Program-made: the position numbers and the translations under genes
In this document: one piece after another, positions 23,801 through 38,543 of the stretch
How positions within the stretch are numbered: position 1 is the stretch's first letter
How the letters are laid out: each line of letters begins with the position of its first letter
The notes under the pieces: generated by a model
What the model saw: only the letters and a program-made list of their open reading frames with translations
Databases searched by the model: none
What the model was told of the DNA's origin: nothing
Assembly (NCBI GenBank): GCA_033964015.1
Contig: CM066917.1
Coordinates: forward strand, 27,249,951-27,313,950
Reading direction: 5' to 3'
DNA from: Scolanthus callimorphus
Lineage: Eukaryota > Cnidaria > Anthozoa > Actiniaria > Edwardsiidae
Length of the DNA: 64,000 bases

Positions 23801-26194
23801 GGTGAACGTATTTGGACCCTGTCGTACAAATAATAGAGGATAACGGCCGATTTAAAGGGGAGCTCCGAAAATATTTAATTGACAATGGCCACTGGTTTTA
23901 GAGAATGTATTTTAAATTATTATTTATAGATTTATTCCATGTATTATGAATATCTAGATAGATTTGTGTATTTTTTTTATTTATACTGATGTGATACCGG
24001 AATTGGTTTTATCAGTCAATAAAGTAGATGTAGATGTAGAAATATCTATTGTTTTCTATTTCAGATTTCAACTTACGCTATCTCTGACACAATGACACTT
24101 TACTTAAGTGAAAGTGCTTTCTCTGGCAATTGTATAGAGTTTCACGTCTACTGGTATTCTGATTCATGTTCCATGTTACTGCACAAAGGCCCGTTTATAC
24201 TTGCAATTTTTGTCGCGCGAATCGCGGCGATGTTTGTCACGTGATGGTCGTGGAGATTTCAAACGTGGTCGAAACTCTTTGCAACTTGCTGCGATTTGAG
24301 AAGAGAGCACAGAAATCGCATCGGGTTTGCATTTCATTTACACAAAAGAGTTGGAATTGCAACTAGCGCGAGAAAAATCGCCGCGACAAATGCAACAAAA
24401 ATCGCAAGTGTAAACCGTTAAGAGATTGCAAAACAAAGAAACTATTATTTTACCCCAATCTACCTTTGTTGATTGGTGTCAACGTTTGGTTTATATTTAG
24501 CCATTCAAAACAATTCATTTCAGAGGATGGAGGCACTGCAGAAGTTCAAGGATGGAGCGGTGGACATCCTAGTAGCCACAGACCTTGCTGCTAGAGGTCT
24601 CGATATTAGTGGAGTAAAAACGGTAAGAGAGATTGTAATCTATCCTCCTCCCCGCATCCATTTTCTTTCTACTCGCCAGGCAAGGTGATTAGCATATCAT
24701 TAAAGTACACTGTCCGTACGAATCCGCGCGGGCTGCCTGTGGGTTTTCCAATCTCATCACCAGGCCCTTTGGCCGAGAAAAAAACAAAAACAAAATGGCG
24801 ACCAAGAGAGTGATGTTTCTCGAACATCTACACGTTCTGGTGAATTTTCCTGATTTTTTTTCGCTGAGATACAGCCGATTGCGTTTGACTGTTTAACCCA
24901 AACAGTTCGCACGTTACGTTTGAAAAGGGTTAACTCCGGTGTAATAACCATTCCCAGAGGACACCTTTGTGTTCAGTTCTTATTTCATCCTGATTCATTC
25001 TACCAAACAAAGGAAGCTTTGTGACGCAGTTCGTGCGCACTCACAGGTTATTACACCGGAGATGAGCCTTTGAAAGCCGCGTCGTGAGACAAAAAGTGAG
25101 ACGTTTCCAAGGGCAACCGTCATGTTTATTTTTCACTGACCAATCAGAGAGGACAGAACTCTTTGGTTCTCCATAGAAACGTCTCGTTCCATCCTAGAAA
25201 CGCAACGTTCCAACGTTCAAACATAACGTGCGAACTGTTAGGGTTAAACAGTCAAACGCAATCGGCTGTATGAGGATAAATACTTACAGACCTTCCAAAT
25301 AAGACTATGAGGTTTTTTGACAAGGAAGTTTTGCAACGTCAGCAAATCGACAGTTTTTGGCGAAATTTTCTTGAAATGTGAATGCTCTATAAGCAAATAC
25401 TGTAGGGACGGGGACTATAGTTATATCAAGTTATATCAAGTTCCCACGCTTGTCGCACAAACATTAAAAAATTCACTATTCTTTTCAAGGCCCAAATATC
25501 TGTAACTCCCTACCTTTATCTGCCGTATCATCTATTAACCTTTCATCATTTAAAAAGAAACTCGCTGAATGTTTGCTTTCTCTTTAAATTTTCTTGTAAT
25601 CTTTATTTTTCTGTTTTGTGCTTGAATATTAGTATAATTATTTAACTGTAAAGAGGGGGCCTCCTCGCACAAGCCTGGTGTTTTTTTTAGGCCCTCTCGC
25701 CTCTATTTTTGTGTATGCTTTTTGTAGTTGTTAATTTATGGCAAATAAAATTGAATTGAATTGAATTGAATCTTATAAGTAACATATTCCTATGGATATT
25801 TGCATTCATCGCATGTATCTTGGTTGGTGTACTTGGGTAGGGGACCAATGTGGAGCCTTGAGGGCCCACAGATGTCAACCACTAAAAAATCTTACGATTA
25901 TTTCCAACTATAGGCTAACTGTTAGTACTTTCCCTACTTTTTCTGGTCTTTTATTATAAATATTTCTTGTAAAGGTGCAAAGGAAAATAAAGAGTAATAA
26001 ATAATTATTATATTGGTGTCAGGGTTTGTACGCGTTCTGGAAATCCTGGATTTTCATTTTCTTCCTGGAAAGTCCTGGAATTTTAAGGAAAATCGTGGAA
26101 AACTGGAAAAATGTTTCAACTCACTGTGGTTGAATCAGTCAGTTTCGTGAATCTGAGTTTGGGCTGCAAATTATGACATCCTCCAGACTTATCT

Positions 26195-26225
<31 letters not shown>

Positions 26226-29200
26226 GAGGGGCATTTCTGCCCAATAAAAACTCCTGGAAAATCCTAGATTTTTGTCATTCAGAAAGCAAACGAACCCTGC
26301 GTGTGCACTCTAAGATGACGTTTGTCAATGTTTCGTTCGCTACAGGTGATAAACTACAGTATGCCATCTGATGTAAAACAGTATGTCCATAGGGTGGGGC
26401 GAACAGCAAGAGCTGGCAAAAGTGGCAGGTAAGTAGTAAAACAAACAAATAATATTTAACCTGCATACATACAAACAGCAAAAACGAGATGAAAAACGTG
26501 AACAAGGCACATGATCAATCGCAAACAAATGTAAGCAACCAAACAGCCGTTTCAGCATGGCTGATTTGTCTTTCAGAGGTACGTAAACTGAAATTACGGC
26601 TCATGTAGAAGCTATCGGAAGACCTAACCCTATAGGATTGATGCTCCTCAGTGAAAACAATGGAAACACAAGAATAGAACGAGAATACAATAGAACAATG
26701 AGGTGTAGCAAGCCAATAGCGTTAGATCTTACGAGCAGCTGCTACATAACTGTCCTCACCTAACCCTATAGGATTGATACACCACAGTGAAAACAATGGT
26801 AACACAAGAATAGAATGAGAATACAATAGAACAATGAGGTGCATCAAGCCAATAGCGTTAGATCTTACGAGCGGCTGCTACATAACTGGAAATTGCTTAG
26901 AAAACAGCATGGCTTGTAATTAAATCACAATACAATACAAGACAAATATATTTTACTTTGTTAGAGCGGATTTCAGATGAGATGACCGTCAAAAGTAAGC
27001 CAGACTTGTGTTTAGTCAGCGTTTCTATTGGTCGAGAGCAAAGTCTTTTGTAAAACAAAGTCTTTTGTCTTTCAGCCAATCAAATTGCGAACTAAATCAA
27101 ATTGCGCAATTGCTCACTTCATCACTAAACGTGAGTCTGGCTTACTTCGCCTCCTGATTGGTTTCATTGTTAATGGCTTCCATTAGTGATTGGCTAGTGG
27201 TTTTATATTTGCGTTTAGTTTTCGATAGTCATCCGAAATCTGCTCTATCCATGACATTTCAATAAGCAAAATGACACAAAAACCTTTTGCTAGTAACAGT
27301 AACTATGCTGCTTTTTCGAAATAGGTCGTTGATACTTGTTGGAGAAAAATAAAGTTTTATATTTACGTTTAGTTTTCGATAGTAATCAGAAATCTGCTCT
27401 ATCCATGACATTTCAATAAGCAAAATGACATAAAAACCTTTTGTTACTAACTACGCTGCTTTTTCGATATAGGTCGGTGACACTTGTTGGAGAGAAAGAA
27501 AGGAAATCTCTAAAGGAAATAGTCAAGAAGGCCAGAACTGCAGTCAAGAGTCGGATTATACCACCAGGTATGCTGTCTTTTTATTTGTGCACTACTCCAG
27601 ACTACATTTAATGTTTGTAAATGTTGTCGCATATTTCCCAAAGAATTCAGTAAAGGTGATGATGATGATTAATCGTGATGATGATTAAAATATTTCACAG
27701 AAATCATAGAGAAGTACAGAACGAAGATAGAAGCACTCGAAAAAGATATTAAAGACATTCTCAAACAAGAAGGAGAAGAAAAAGAGGTAACGTGTCTGTT
27801 GTTTATATACCAATATTTGAGGTAAAATTAAAAACAGAATTTTCGAAACAACCATCTAAAATGAACCAATGGAACTATATGCTTTCTCCGACTCGGTATT
27901 TTATGGAATTCTTTCATATATTGACTAGATCTGTTTAAAGTTAGGCCGCACATGCTTAAGCAGAGCATGGCATTGATGCAGGTAATTGTCGGTCTTTTTG
28001 CCTTTTCAGATGCGAATATCCGAGATGGAGATGAACAAAGCTCGTAACTTCTTGGAACATGAAAAGGAGATCTTCTCAAGGCCTGCCAGGGTCTGGTTTC
28101 AGGATAAAGCGGATCTAAAAAGAAAAGGTGCTTATAGTCTTTTTATTAGAGTTGAGAACAGAAATGAGGGCAAACCATTGTAGCCTCAAAATGCAACGTT
28201 GTAAGGTGAATTCCGAATTTTGGATGTTGTGGTTCAGGGGCGTAGCCGGGGGGGGGGGGCACAGGGGGCGCCCCCCTTTCTCAGGAGATTTTCCCATACA
28301 TTTACTCTATTTGCTGGAGGAAATTTGAAAATTTTCGTTCCATGTTTTCACTATCTGCCCCCCCAAACCAAAATTCCTTGGCTACGCCCCGTACAAATTT
28401 TCAAAACACTTATACTCGACTGGTACCCAATTTTTTCAGGGGAGGTGTGGGTACCGGCATCTACCCCTTAGGTACATAATACCCCTTTTTCAGACCTCAT
28501 TTTCTCAGAGCATGATCTAGGGGTACCTGTTTTTATTGCACATATGGACTCCTCTCGCTGCGAGGAAAGCGTTGGAGCATTCACCTTTTTACTATCTGTT
28601 TTTATTAACACAGATTTATATTTCATATACATATCAAGAAAATCCCTTAATAATTGTCGACTTTCTTCAACTTCCTTATAAGGAAGTATCTGCATACCAT
28701 ATTTGGAATCCCAGTAAGTTTTTTACTATTTGTATTGACGTAGAATACTTCAAACTCAACCAGAACTCAAATACACTCGAGAAAATATGTTATGTGCATT
28801 TTCCGCTGTGTTTTTCACGGTCAAGAACCTGGAAACAAGGTAGACAAGACACCAGGAAGCCCGCTCTATCTCTAGAAAGACGACAATGTTTTCTCGATAT
28901 GGCTTTAAAACTTAAATTCAAAAAAGAGATTTCGAAAAGGTAAAGGAATTAAGCGAGGAAAAAGAAGAAATGAGCGTTTTTCCGACGTCGTATAATTTTG
29001 AAAGTGCTTTTTCGATGCTCAGCTTGAGCTTTTATTTTTCTTGCTTCTCTACTGTTCTTCATCCCCATATTGTGCATGAAGCTAGTGTTTAACTTTTCCT
29101 TTTTTGTAGCCAAAGAAGAGGCTGCTGGGTCTTCTAAAAAGAGACCAACAAGGAAGCCAGAGAAATGAAAAAAGAAATGAAAATGTCTGTAAGTATTTAT

Positions 29201-32200
29201 CAGTTATCTTAATGTTGTAAGCAGGGCTTCTGGCAGGTCGCGAAAAAAATGACAAATTTCGCGGGATTTTTAGGTTCAAATTCGCGGAAAATACAGTCAA
29301 TTTCGCGGCAAAATTCGCGGAAAACGGCCGATTTCGCCGGATTTTTTAGGTTCAAATTCGTGAGAAAAAAACCCGGCAGATTTCCGTGGGTCGAATTCGC
29401 GTGAAAAGAACGTCCGATCGCGTGTGAATTTTACAACCAAATTAACGTTTTAATGAAAAAGCAAATGTACACCTTACAGGGACGTGAACTCTTCCGGTTT
29501 TGCTGGGAGTCTCAAGATGTTTCGCTCTGTCTCCCGGGAAAATTTCGAGACGACTGCCATACATTTACTGTATTTCTCCCAGAAGAATTTCAAGACAATC
29601 TCCAGATTTTTAAGTCCTTGGGTTGACGTCCCTGACCTTAGTCACTTTGTCGCAAAATATTGTGATCATGGGTCGAGGCAATTACTATTGCGTGTCCCTT
29701 TTAGGAATGGTTTTATTAGATAACAAACGTCATCATTTGCTATTCCAACGCTTCTTTATCTTGGCTAGTATCCAGTTTCCGCGGAATTTAGAACGCCTGG
29801 TTGTTTCGAATGTTGTACTACTCGATTCAGTGGCGAAAGATGCGAACTAAATTTGCAGGTTTACCTTGTTTTTAAGGCAAGTAGATAACTCAAAAAGTCG
29901 AAACGAGTTTCAAATATGCTGTGTCATTGTCATTATTTAAGGTTAATAGCAAATTGTGACGGATTTCGCGTGCTTTGGTATATTTCGCGGGATTTCGCGG
30001 ATTTACCCAAATTTCGCGGGTCCGCGACCGCGCGAAATACCAGAAGCCCTGTGTAAGAGGCACATTAGGGATTGAGGAAGAAACTTTCTGAAATTGTGGA
30101 CAACTTAAGACTGTTTACACCTATAGCCTCTGCACAAATCCTGTAACATTGTAGGGCATGCAGATTGTCTTTGAGGTGCAAATCCATTTCTTCACACATC
30201 AGTTGTCTTCGCGAACGTTAAAATATGTACATGCTCTTTATTCAGACAAATGCAGTCTCCATTTTGCATTCCAAGAAAATGTTGGCATATACAGAAAGCC
30301 TCATATCCAATATTCTGAATAGAACAATCACCACACAGTCATGAGTTCTGCAGAATTTGTGCAGCTTTTTTTCATTAAACGTTTAATACAAAATTGTTTT
30401 TGATGATTTGTGTGTCCATCTTTAGGCAGAGGATAAGAAAGTTCATAATGAGATGTCATTCTTTAAACGTGAATCAAAACGAGCAAGAAGGAAAAAGAAG
30501 CTCTATGCATTTGCCCCAGAGGATCCACAAGACAGACTACCAAAAGGTGAAAAGATAAAGATCTCAATTGCTGACCATATTCATTTTGTTCCAACCTCGA
30601 ACGTCAACTGCACTTCAGGTGTTTTCAGCACCACAGCTTACTTTCAAACTGCTCAGATCTTGTGGTTACCAGTGGGGATTTACAGGGTGTGGGGCAAGGG
30701 GGCCATGTCCCCCATCTTTTTCAGGAGATTTTACCATACATTTTACTGTATTTGCTGAATGAAATTTGCAATTTTTGGTCCCTATATTTTCACTATCCAG
30801 CCCCCCTTTCTGAAATTCCTGGGTCCGCCCCTGGTTACTTGCAATTGATAAGCAGATGTAAGTTGTGCATAGACCTGCTTGGGCCAGTAATGAATGAATT
30901 ATGTGGCAGCAATGAGCCTTGTTCATCATTATATGCAAGTAAACACTGAGTATATAATAATATAGCAGTAGTCACTGTTTATCAACATTGTCTTTCTCAT
31001 CTCTTTTGTTCTGTGAACCAATCAGTCTCTGGTTGGCATATTAATAGCAAAAGATGATGCCAGCGGCACTATTGAGGTCAGTTATAGCTGAGATGTGATT
31101 TTTTTTAGTTGTGATTTTTTCCCCCTTTCAGGTCGATCTAAAGGCAAGCAGAGTAAAATATCAGCCTTTGACAAAGAACTAACAGACACAAGCAAAAAAG
31201 CCCTCAAGCAATTCAGAAAGAGGTATAGTGGCAGCTAGGCTGAAGTAGTTTTTCATTTACACCATACTGAATATTTAATGGACAATTCCAGCTATAATGA
31301 ATGTGCATGCAGCATGCTGCTTGTCGATAGTTGTGTCACAGGCGATCCAAGCTCTAGTCATGTGGGGTACTGTGAAAGAAACATGCAACGTTGTTGCTGT
31401 AAAAATTATACATAAATGTAAATATTGACATAAAATCATGTGACATCTCCTCGAATGTTGTAGTTGTCAAATAAAGTAATTTTATTGTATTTTGGGTGTT
31501 TTTTGTGCCTTTTTCTTACTGTATGTTATAATAGATTGATCAATCTATTATAACATATGGTAGGGGTATTAAGAAAAAGGCACAAAAAACACCCAAAATC
31601 AAATAAAATCGCTCCAGGAGCACTTTGACAACTGCAACATTCGAGGTGTTATGAACGATTTTCTATAACCCTTTTGTTGTTTCGCCGTTAGTGTATTTTG
31701 TATTCCCCATATGTGAGCGCGGGGGCCCTGTGGTCGGAGCGCGCGGGGCTTGGAGAAGAACAACGTGGTAAAAACGTAGAGTTGTGAAAAAAAGGATTTT
31801 TTGCTCGGGCCACGAGCAGATTTTTGTCAAGCTTTTGCCGTCAAAATATACAGGAAATTAAAGTCTAAAGTCGTCCTAAACAAGTTGGTCCTTCGTAGCC
31901 GATATTTTGAGTAGCCAGAATGCCAGAAACTCAGCCAAACGTGGAGAAATGCCCGGAGAAATGCCGAGCGAAAAGGAAAGTTGTCAAGTCGAACTGCACA
32001 CGGAATATAAACAAGATCAAGGAATTTATCCCAGACAAGGGAAACCAGTCCAAGGTCAGGCAATTCGCTAAAAATCTTGAAGAGGTAAGAGTAAAAGCCC
32101 GTGAAATAACAGCCGAGCTAGAGGAGCTCGACCCAGAACAGATCGAAGCGGACGGAAATTGGTTGCAAGATCTAGAAGAAGCCGTAAGTGAGATAATGGG

Positions 32201-35200
32201 AGAAGTGACTGATTATTTGAATGATAACTCCAAGCCAGGCGCTACAAATAGTAGCGTTATTAATCCCATCGTATCAGGAAATAGCAGTAAGAGCGGTCTG
32301 AAGGGAGTTCAGGTTCCAGTTTTCGGGGGAAATCGGGAAAACTGGCCATATTTTTGGGGTATTTTCAAATCCCTTGTGCATGAAAACAAAGCACTCAGTG
32401 AGCCTGTCAAGCTAGCCCATTTGAATAACTCTCTCACTGACAATGTCAAGATTGTAATCTCATGTCTGACAGGGGGTCCTGGGGATTATGATAAAGCAAT
32501 CAAGTTATTAGAGGAGAGATTTGGGGACCCAAGGGATGTGGTGGAGGCCCATTTAAATCGAATAACTGATTGGCCCACTATCAAGAATGATGACCGTACA
32601 GGGTTTGAGGGATTCGCTGATGCATTGCAGGCTGCAGTGTTTGCATTAGACAATCCTACCTTTCAACACGAGCTAAAAAGTCTGCCGCTTTGCACCCAGT
32701 TAGTGCGCAAATTGCCTGTTGCAGAAAGGGATGAGTGGGTGCGGCAAGTAGAAAGGGATCAGGTGCAAGAGGACCTTAAGGGGTTAGCAGTGTGGGCACA
32801 GGCACGATCAAAAACACTGCGCATGCGCGAGCGATATAATGAACTGCCTGCAGCTAAAGGTGTGTCCCAGCAAAAGCGTCCCCAGCAGAAAGGGCAACCG
32901 AGATACCAAACAATGCATGCTGACATAAAACCCCAAAGAAAATGTGCCCTGTGTGAAAAGGATCATCCAGAGCAAAAATGCCCAACCCTTTTGGCAGCTA
33001 CCGTTGACAAGCGCTGGCAGATGGTTAAGGAGAAAGGGTCTGTTTTGGCTGTCTCAGGGGGGGTCATCAGCGACGCCAATGCACTCGATCCAATAAATGT
33101 GGAGTTGGTGATTGTGAAAGAGGGCATCATTACCTTTTGCATTCCTTTACGCCTAAACAACCACCAGAAAAGCCCTTGGTTGTCGAACTTCCCCAGGGGA
33201 ACAGGGGGTCCATTGTGGGAAAGCGCAAGCCAGCACGCCAAGTGTCAATAAAGTCGCGCTGAAAACTGTTGCTGTACCATTTGCCAGTGACTCGGGGCAA
33301 GTGATCATGGGATTAGTACTTTTGGATTCAGGAAGTGAAACTACCCTCATAAGAACAGGTTTGCAAAGCAACTGGGGGTGTCAGGTCCCAGGCAAAACCT
33401 AACCGTTGACACAGTAGGGGGGGTTAGTACCACGGTCAAGTCAGAGCGCGTGCACCTACCATTTGCGTCATCTACTGTTAAGGGAACTGTGTGCGCATGG
33501 ACAATGAAAAGCATCTGCGCGCCTGTTGATGCTGTTGATTGGTCAGAAGTCAAGCGACGCTGTGCGCATTTGCGTGACGTTCCAATAGAGAACACGGGCA
33601 ATGGGACAGTTGATGTTTTGTTAGGCCTTGATGCAGCAGCATTAATGGCCCCATTGGAAGTCAGAAGGGGTGGGGTCACGGAACCATATGCCGAAAAGAC
33701 ACCGCTGGGGTGGGTTATTGCGGGCCCAGTTTTGACATCCGGCGGTGAGGGGAAGCGCGTACTCCGCGCGCGCGTGTCAGAAATCGAGGACGACACAAAT
33801 CACCAGTTGCGTATGTTTTGGGATGTAGACACGTTTGGCGTCCGCGTCGAGGAATCACCGCCATACAGTCGTAGCGAGCAGAAAGCCTTAGATGCCTTGG
33901 AGAAGTCATGTCGACGAGTAGAGTCGGGCTACGAGTTGGCGCTCTTGTGGAAACCTAACCGGCCGCCATTACCTGACAACTACACCACAGCCTTGAGCCG
34001 CTTAGAGTCAGTGGAGCGTCGCTTACGCAAGAACCCGGAGCTAGCGCAAGGCTATAGCAAGGCAATCAGCGCGTATGTCGAAAAGGGGTTTGCGCGCAAG
34101 CTCTCGGATGAGGAACGGGCGGGAGATACAGAGCAATGGCTGCTCCCACATCACCCGGTGTTGTCGCCACACAAGCCTCTCCCGAGAATTGTGTTTGATT
34201 CTGCCGCAATGCATGATGGGATCTGTCTCAACGACTGTCTAGAGGCAGGGCCTAGTTTGCATAACGACCTACCAGGCATTTTGATGCGCTTCCGCGAGCG
34301 ACCCGTAGCACTCGCGGGTGATGTGTCTGATATGTTTTGTCATGTGCGCTTGCGTCCAGAGGACCGCAAGTACCATCGCTATCTTTGGCGAGATCTAGAG
34401 ACTGACAGACCGCCTGATGTTTACGAGATGAACTGTCTCGTGTTTGGAGACAAGTCGTCGCCATGTGAAGCGAATTTCGCCGTTCAGCGCACCGCGGATG
34501 ACAACAAGGAGCAATGGCCGGACGCTGCCGCCGCAATCAAGCGTGACATATTTGTCGACGATCTGTACACGACCTGTGAGAGTGTTGAAGAAGCTGTGAA
34601 GCTACGCAAAGATGTTACCGCACTGATGGCTGAAGGGGGATTCCCCATGCGCAAGTGGATGTCGTCGTCTACCGAGGTGTTAGCTACAGTACCTGAGGCA
34701 GAGCGAGCCGTCCCTAACGAGGCCCTAGAGATGGGAGAGTTGCCGCAAGGGCGAGCTCTTGGGGTACGATGGGATCCGCAAACAGACACCCTCGGCTTTG
34801 CGTTTGCACACGTCGACAGACCCCCCGCACAAGCCACAAAACGAGGTATCCTCAAGAAGCTAGCGGGACTGTATGACCCGTTAGGATGGGCAAGTCCATA
34901 TGTTGTTCGCGCCAAAGTCATGTTGCAGCGCACATGGTCACGTGGTATAGATTGGGATGATATACTGCCGCCAAATCTGTTCTCCGAGTGGAACAAGTGG
35001 GAGCAGGAAATGTCTGCCCTTAAGTCCTTCATTGTCCCACGCTACATATACAGTCAGCCAAGAAAGTTATGGAAGAAACAATTAGCAGTGTTTTGCGATG
35101 CGTCTGAGGAAGCGTGCGCCGCGGCCGCTTACATACGCGCAACGTCGACAGACGGAGAAGTTACGTGTCATCTAGTTGTCGCAAAAACGCGCCTTATGCC

Positions 35201-38200
35201 GCTGAAGCCGATCTCCATCCCGCGAGGAGAGCTGATGGCATGCCAGCTTGCCGTACGACTCGCCAAGGCCGCTTGTGTACAGCTCAGTCTGAGTATGCGG
35301 AATGTGATCTATTTGTCGGACTCTACTACCGCGCTGTGGTGGATTCGTGGTGAGCCGAGAAACTTCAAGCCGTTCGTCGCCAACCGTGTGGCTGAGGTAT
35401 TGACAGAGAGCGACCCTATCCAGTGGCATCATGTACGAACGGAGTTGAACATCGCTGATATTGCAACAAGAGGAACTTCCGCAAGCGACATACAAGGTCA
35501 ATCAATCTGGATTCAAGGACCGGAGTTCCTGAGGCTGCCAGTGCAAGCATGGCCGATAGATGAAGTCCAAACCACTGCACCGCCGTCAGAAAAGGCTGAA
35601 ATGAGAAGAAGGTCCTGAGAGTGCAACAAGAGACAGTCGCGCCTTTAACTGACCCCGCTGCGTATTCTAGTTGGTTGAAACTGCGCCGCGTGACGGCCTG
35701 GATTCTGCGTTTCCGGTATAATCTGCGCAACAGAGACAAGCACAAGTCGGGGGCACTAAGCATAGAAGAGTTGAAGGCAGCGGAGCTGTACTGGATCAAG
35801 TGGGCACAGAAAGACAGGTTCGCCAGCGAGATAGAGTCGTTGTTGAAAGGACACCCAGTTTCTCGTACAAGTCGGATTGCAAGCCTCGACCCACAGCTTG
35901 TCAATGGAGTTCTCCGCGTCGGAGGGAGGATAGACAGAGCCGGTGTACCATGGGAGGTCAAGCACCCGATAATCCTCGACCATGGACATGACGTCACACG
36001 CCTGATAGTGATTGATTATCATCGCAAGCTCATCCATGCGGGAGTGGAACACGTATTTAATCATCTGCGCGAGAGATTTTGGATCCTGCGCGGTCGAGCT
36101 GAGGTGAAGAACTGCACGGTTAAGTGTCCGTTATGTCATCGTCGTCGCGTTCAGCCCATAACTCAGAAGATGAGTGACCTACCAGCCGTTCGTCTCGCTG
36201 GTGTCAGTACGCCGTTCAAGTGTGTAGGCCTAGACTACGCTGGGCCATTTCAAGTTCGTATTGGTCGCAATCGAGTGGAGAAGCGTTACTTGTGTCTATT
36301 TACATGCCTCCACATGCGCGCCGTTCATCTAGAAGTCGCGCACAGTCTCGATACAGATTCCTTTATTATGGCTCTGCGTCGCTTTCGCGCTCGCCGTGGT
36401 AATCCAGTCCGGATCATGAGCGACAATGGATCGAACTTTGTAGGGGCCGAAAGGGAATTAAGGGAGGCACTCGAGGAGTTAAGTCAAGAACGGATCACAG
36501 ATGAGCTCAGTGTGCACGGTGTCGAATGGAATTTCAACCCGCCGGACGGGCCTTGGTTCGGTGGAGCATGGGAAGCATTGGTCAAGTCTACCAAGCGCGC
36601 GATGAAGGTGATGCTCGGAAACGTCCTTACAGTCGATGAAGTCTTCCGTACGGTAATAGCCGAGGCAGAGTCTGTGCTGAATTCGCGTCCACTCGTGTAC
36701 GGGGGAAGCGTGTCATCTCCAACTGATGTGAGTGTGCTAACGCCAAATCACTTCCTTCATGGATGTGCGAGTGCCAACTACGCACCTGGCGAGTTTAACG
36801 AGAGAGATATGTCGCTTCGTCGTCGATGGCGCCACAGTCAGTACTTGGCCGACCAGTTTTGGCGCCGGTGGAGGAGGGAGTACGTACCACATCTGGTTCA
36901 GCGCAGCAAGTGGCGCACGATCAAGCGCAATCTCCGTCGTGGCGATCTTGTGTTAATCGTGGAGCATGATGTACCGAGAGGCAAGTGGCGCTTGGGACGA
37001 GTGCTAGCACCGATTGCTAGTGCTGATGGTTTAGTGCGATCTGCGGAAGTCGCAACCAAGAAGGGGACATTGATCCGACCTGTTGGCAAGTTAGCTCTTC
37101 TGGAAGCAAGCCAGGAACAGTAGCAATGTTATCACTGAACAGCTAAAACAGTAATCGTATTATTATTGACATTGAACTGTGATAGATTAGTGACGTTTTA
37201 CCCCCGGATCACGTCACGGGTGGGGGTGTTATGAACGATTTTCTATAACCCTTTTGTTGTTTCGCCGTTAGTGTATTTTGTATTCCCCATATGTGAGCGC
37301 GGGGCCCTGTGGTCGGAGCGCGCGGGGCTTGGAGAAGAACAACGTGGTAAAAACGTAGAGTTGTGAAAAAAGGATTTTTTGCTCGGGCCACGAGCAGATT
37401 TTGTCAAGCTTTTGCCGTCAAAATATACAGGAAATTAAAGTCTAAAGTCGTCCTAAACACGAGGTGTCACATGATTTTATTTCAATATTTACATTTACGT
37501 ATAATTTTTACAGCAACAGCGTTGCATGTTTCTTTCACAGTACCCTACATGACTAGAGCTTGGATCTCCTGTGGTTGTGTTACATTTCACAAACAAAATC
37601 CCTTTTATGTACATATTGCATTTTGGTAATTGTGGTACTTTCCAAAAGCAATTCTAATCCATGCGCTTTTAAAAGCTGAAACCATCCATTGCAAAAAAGA
37701 TACTGGATTTACAATTAGACAATAGCACAAGAATAATGGTTACTATGGCAGCATAAGAGTCAGAGTTTTCAAACTACAGCCCACACCACCCTGAGCATCA
37801 ATTCAAAATTTGATGTGTTGGCCTACACGTCTACTGCACACTCATGTTTGAGGGACAGAAATAAATGAGGGGGTTGGTGCAAGAACGACCTAAGTGACGA
37901 TTTGGACTGTTTTTCGATTTTTGACAAACAAACTGCGGAAACATTGTTAAAATAGCCTAAAACTAGCCTCTCTGCATTTTCCCAAAAAAATCGCCACTAG
38001 ATTGCTGTAAAACGGTGTTTTCCCTTTTTCAAGCGCAAAGCATTATGGGTAAAACTGTAAAAAAATAACAGCACTTTGCCCCTAGCCCCAGTTTTAGATA
38101 TTTTTTTAGAAGTGCCTAGTCACTCGCACCTGTCAACTGAATATTGCGCCGAATGCATTCTTTTGGATTCAAAACTAACCCAAATTGTCTTGACAGTGCA

Positions 38201-38512
38201 GAAATTCTGCTACAGAACAACAGAGAAGCTTCATAATACTCAAAGAGTCATCACACGGCCTGACAAATTCTTTGTGACTCGATTTTGCTCGTAAAATGTG
38301 CTCCTCACTCGTGAGTTCTTCCACAAGTTTGTCTCTACCGACTTTTGTTTGCTTTATGATGCAAGCAAAGCGGCTCCTGTAGTAGAAAATGACTTGAAAA
38401 AAGCGCTTATAAAGCGAATTCATGGCTCGCTCTCTGTTCGACAAGCGAAACCAAGAATCCAACTGTCTTCACTGAAAAGGGTGAGCCCTTAGTCTTTACA
38501 AGCAGCGGGTTT

Positions 38513-38543
<31 letters not shown>

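Larger units (their letters stand above)
31647..37459 (+). mobile_element. BEL/Pao LTR retrotransposon, apparently young, in DDX27 intron 20
   Basis: 5.8-kb element in the same orientation as the host gene. It has LTRs of 236 and 233 bp with TG...CA ends, a 5-bp target duplication CGAGG (31642-31646 and 37460-37464), a primer-binding site and a polypurine tract. The coding order gag (DUF1759), protease (DUF1758), reverse transcriptase, RNase H, integrase, DUF5641 is the BEL/Pao order. Coding DNA is open over long stretches with four one-base frame breaks. The LTRs show no substitutions, only three homopolymer-length differences, so insertion is recent. It lies between DDX27 exons 20 and 21 and should be spliced out. 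Confidence 0.95.

Noticed and set aside
26188..26230. Poly-T followed by poly-G as a functional element
   Set aside because: The same T-run/G-run pattern occurs at 38509-38546 inside other repeats. Likely slippage-prone simple sequence of uncertain assembled length.
28536..28943. 135-codon ORF in DDX27 intron 17
   Set aside because: No domain similarity seen; it lies between well-defined exons and its composition is like the surrounding intron.
33347..36064. Antisense ORFs up to 193 codons within the BEL element
   Set aside because: Shadows of the high-GC pol coding frames. They show no domain, while the sense frames have full RT and integrase motifs.
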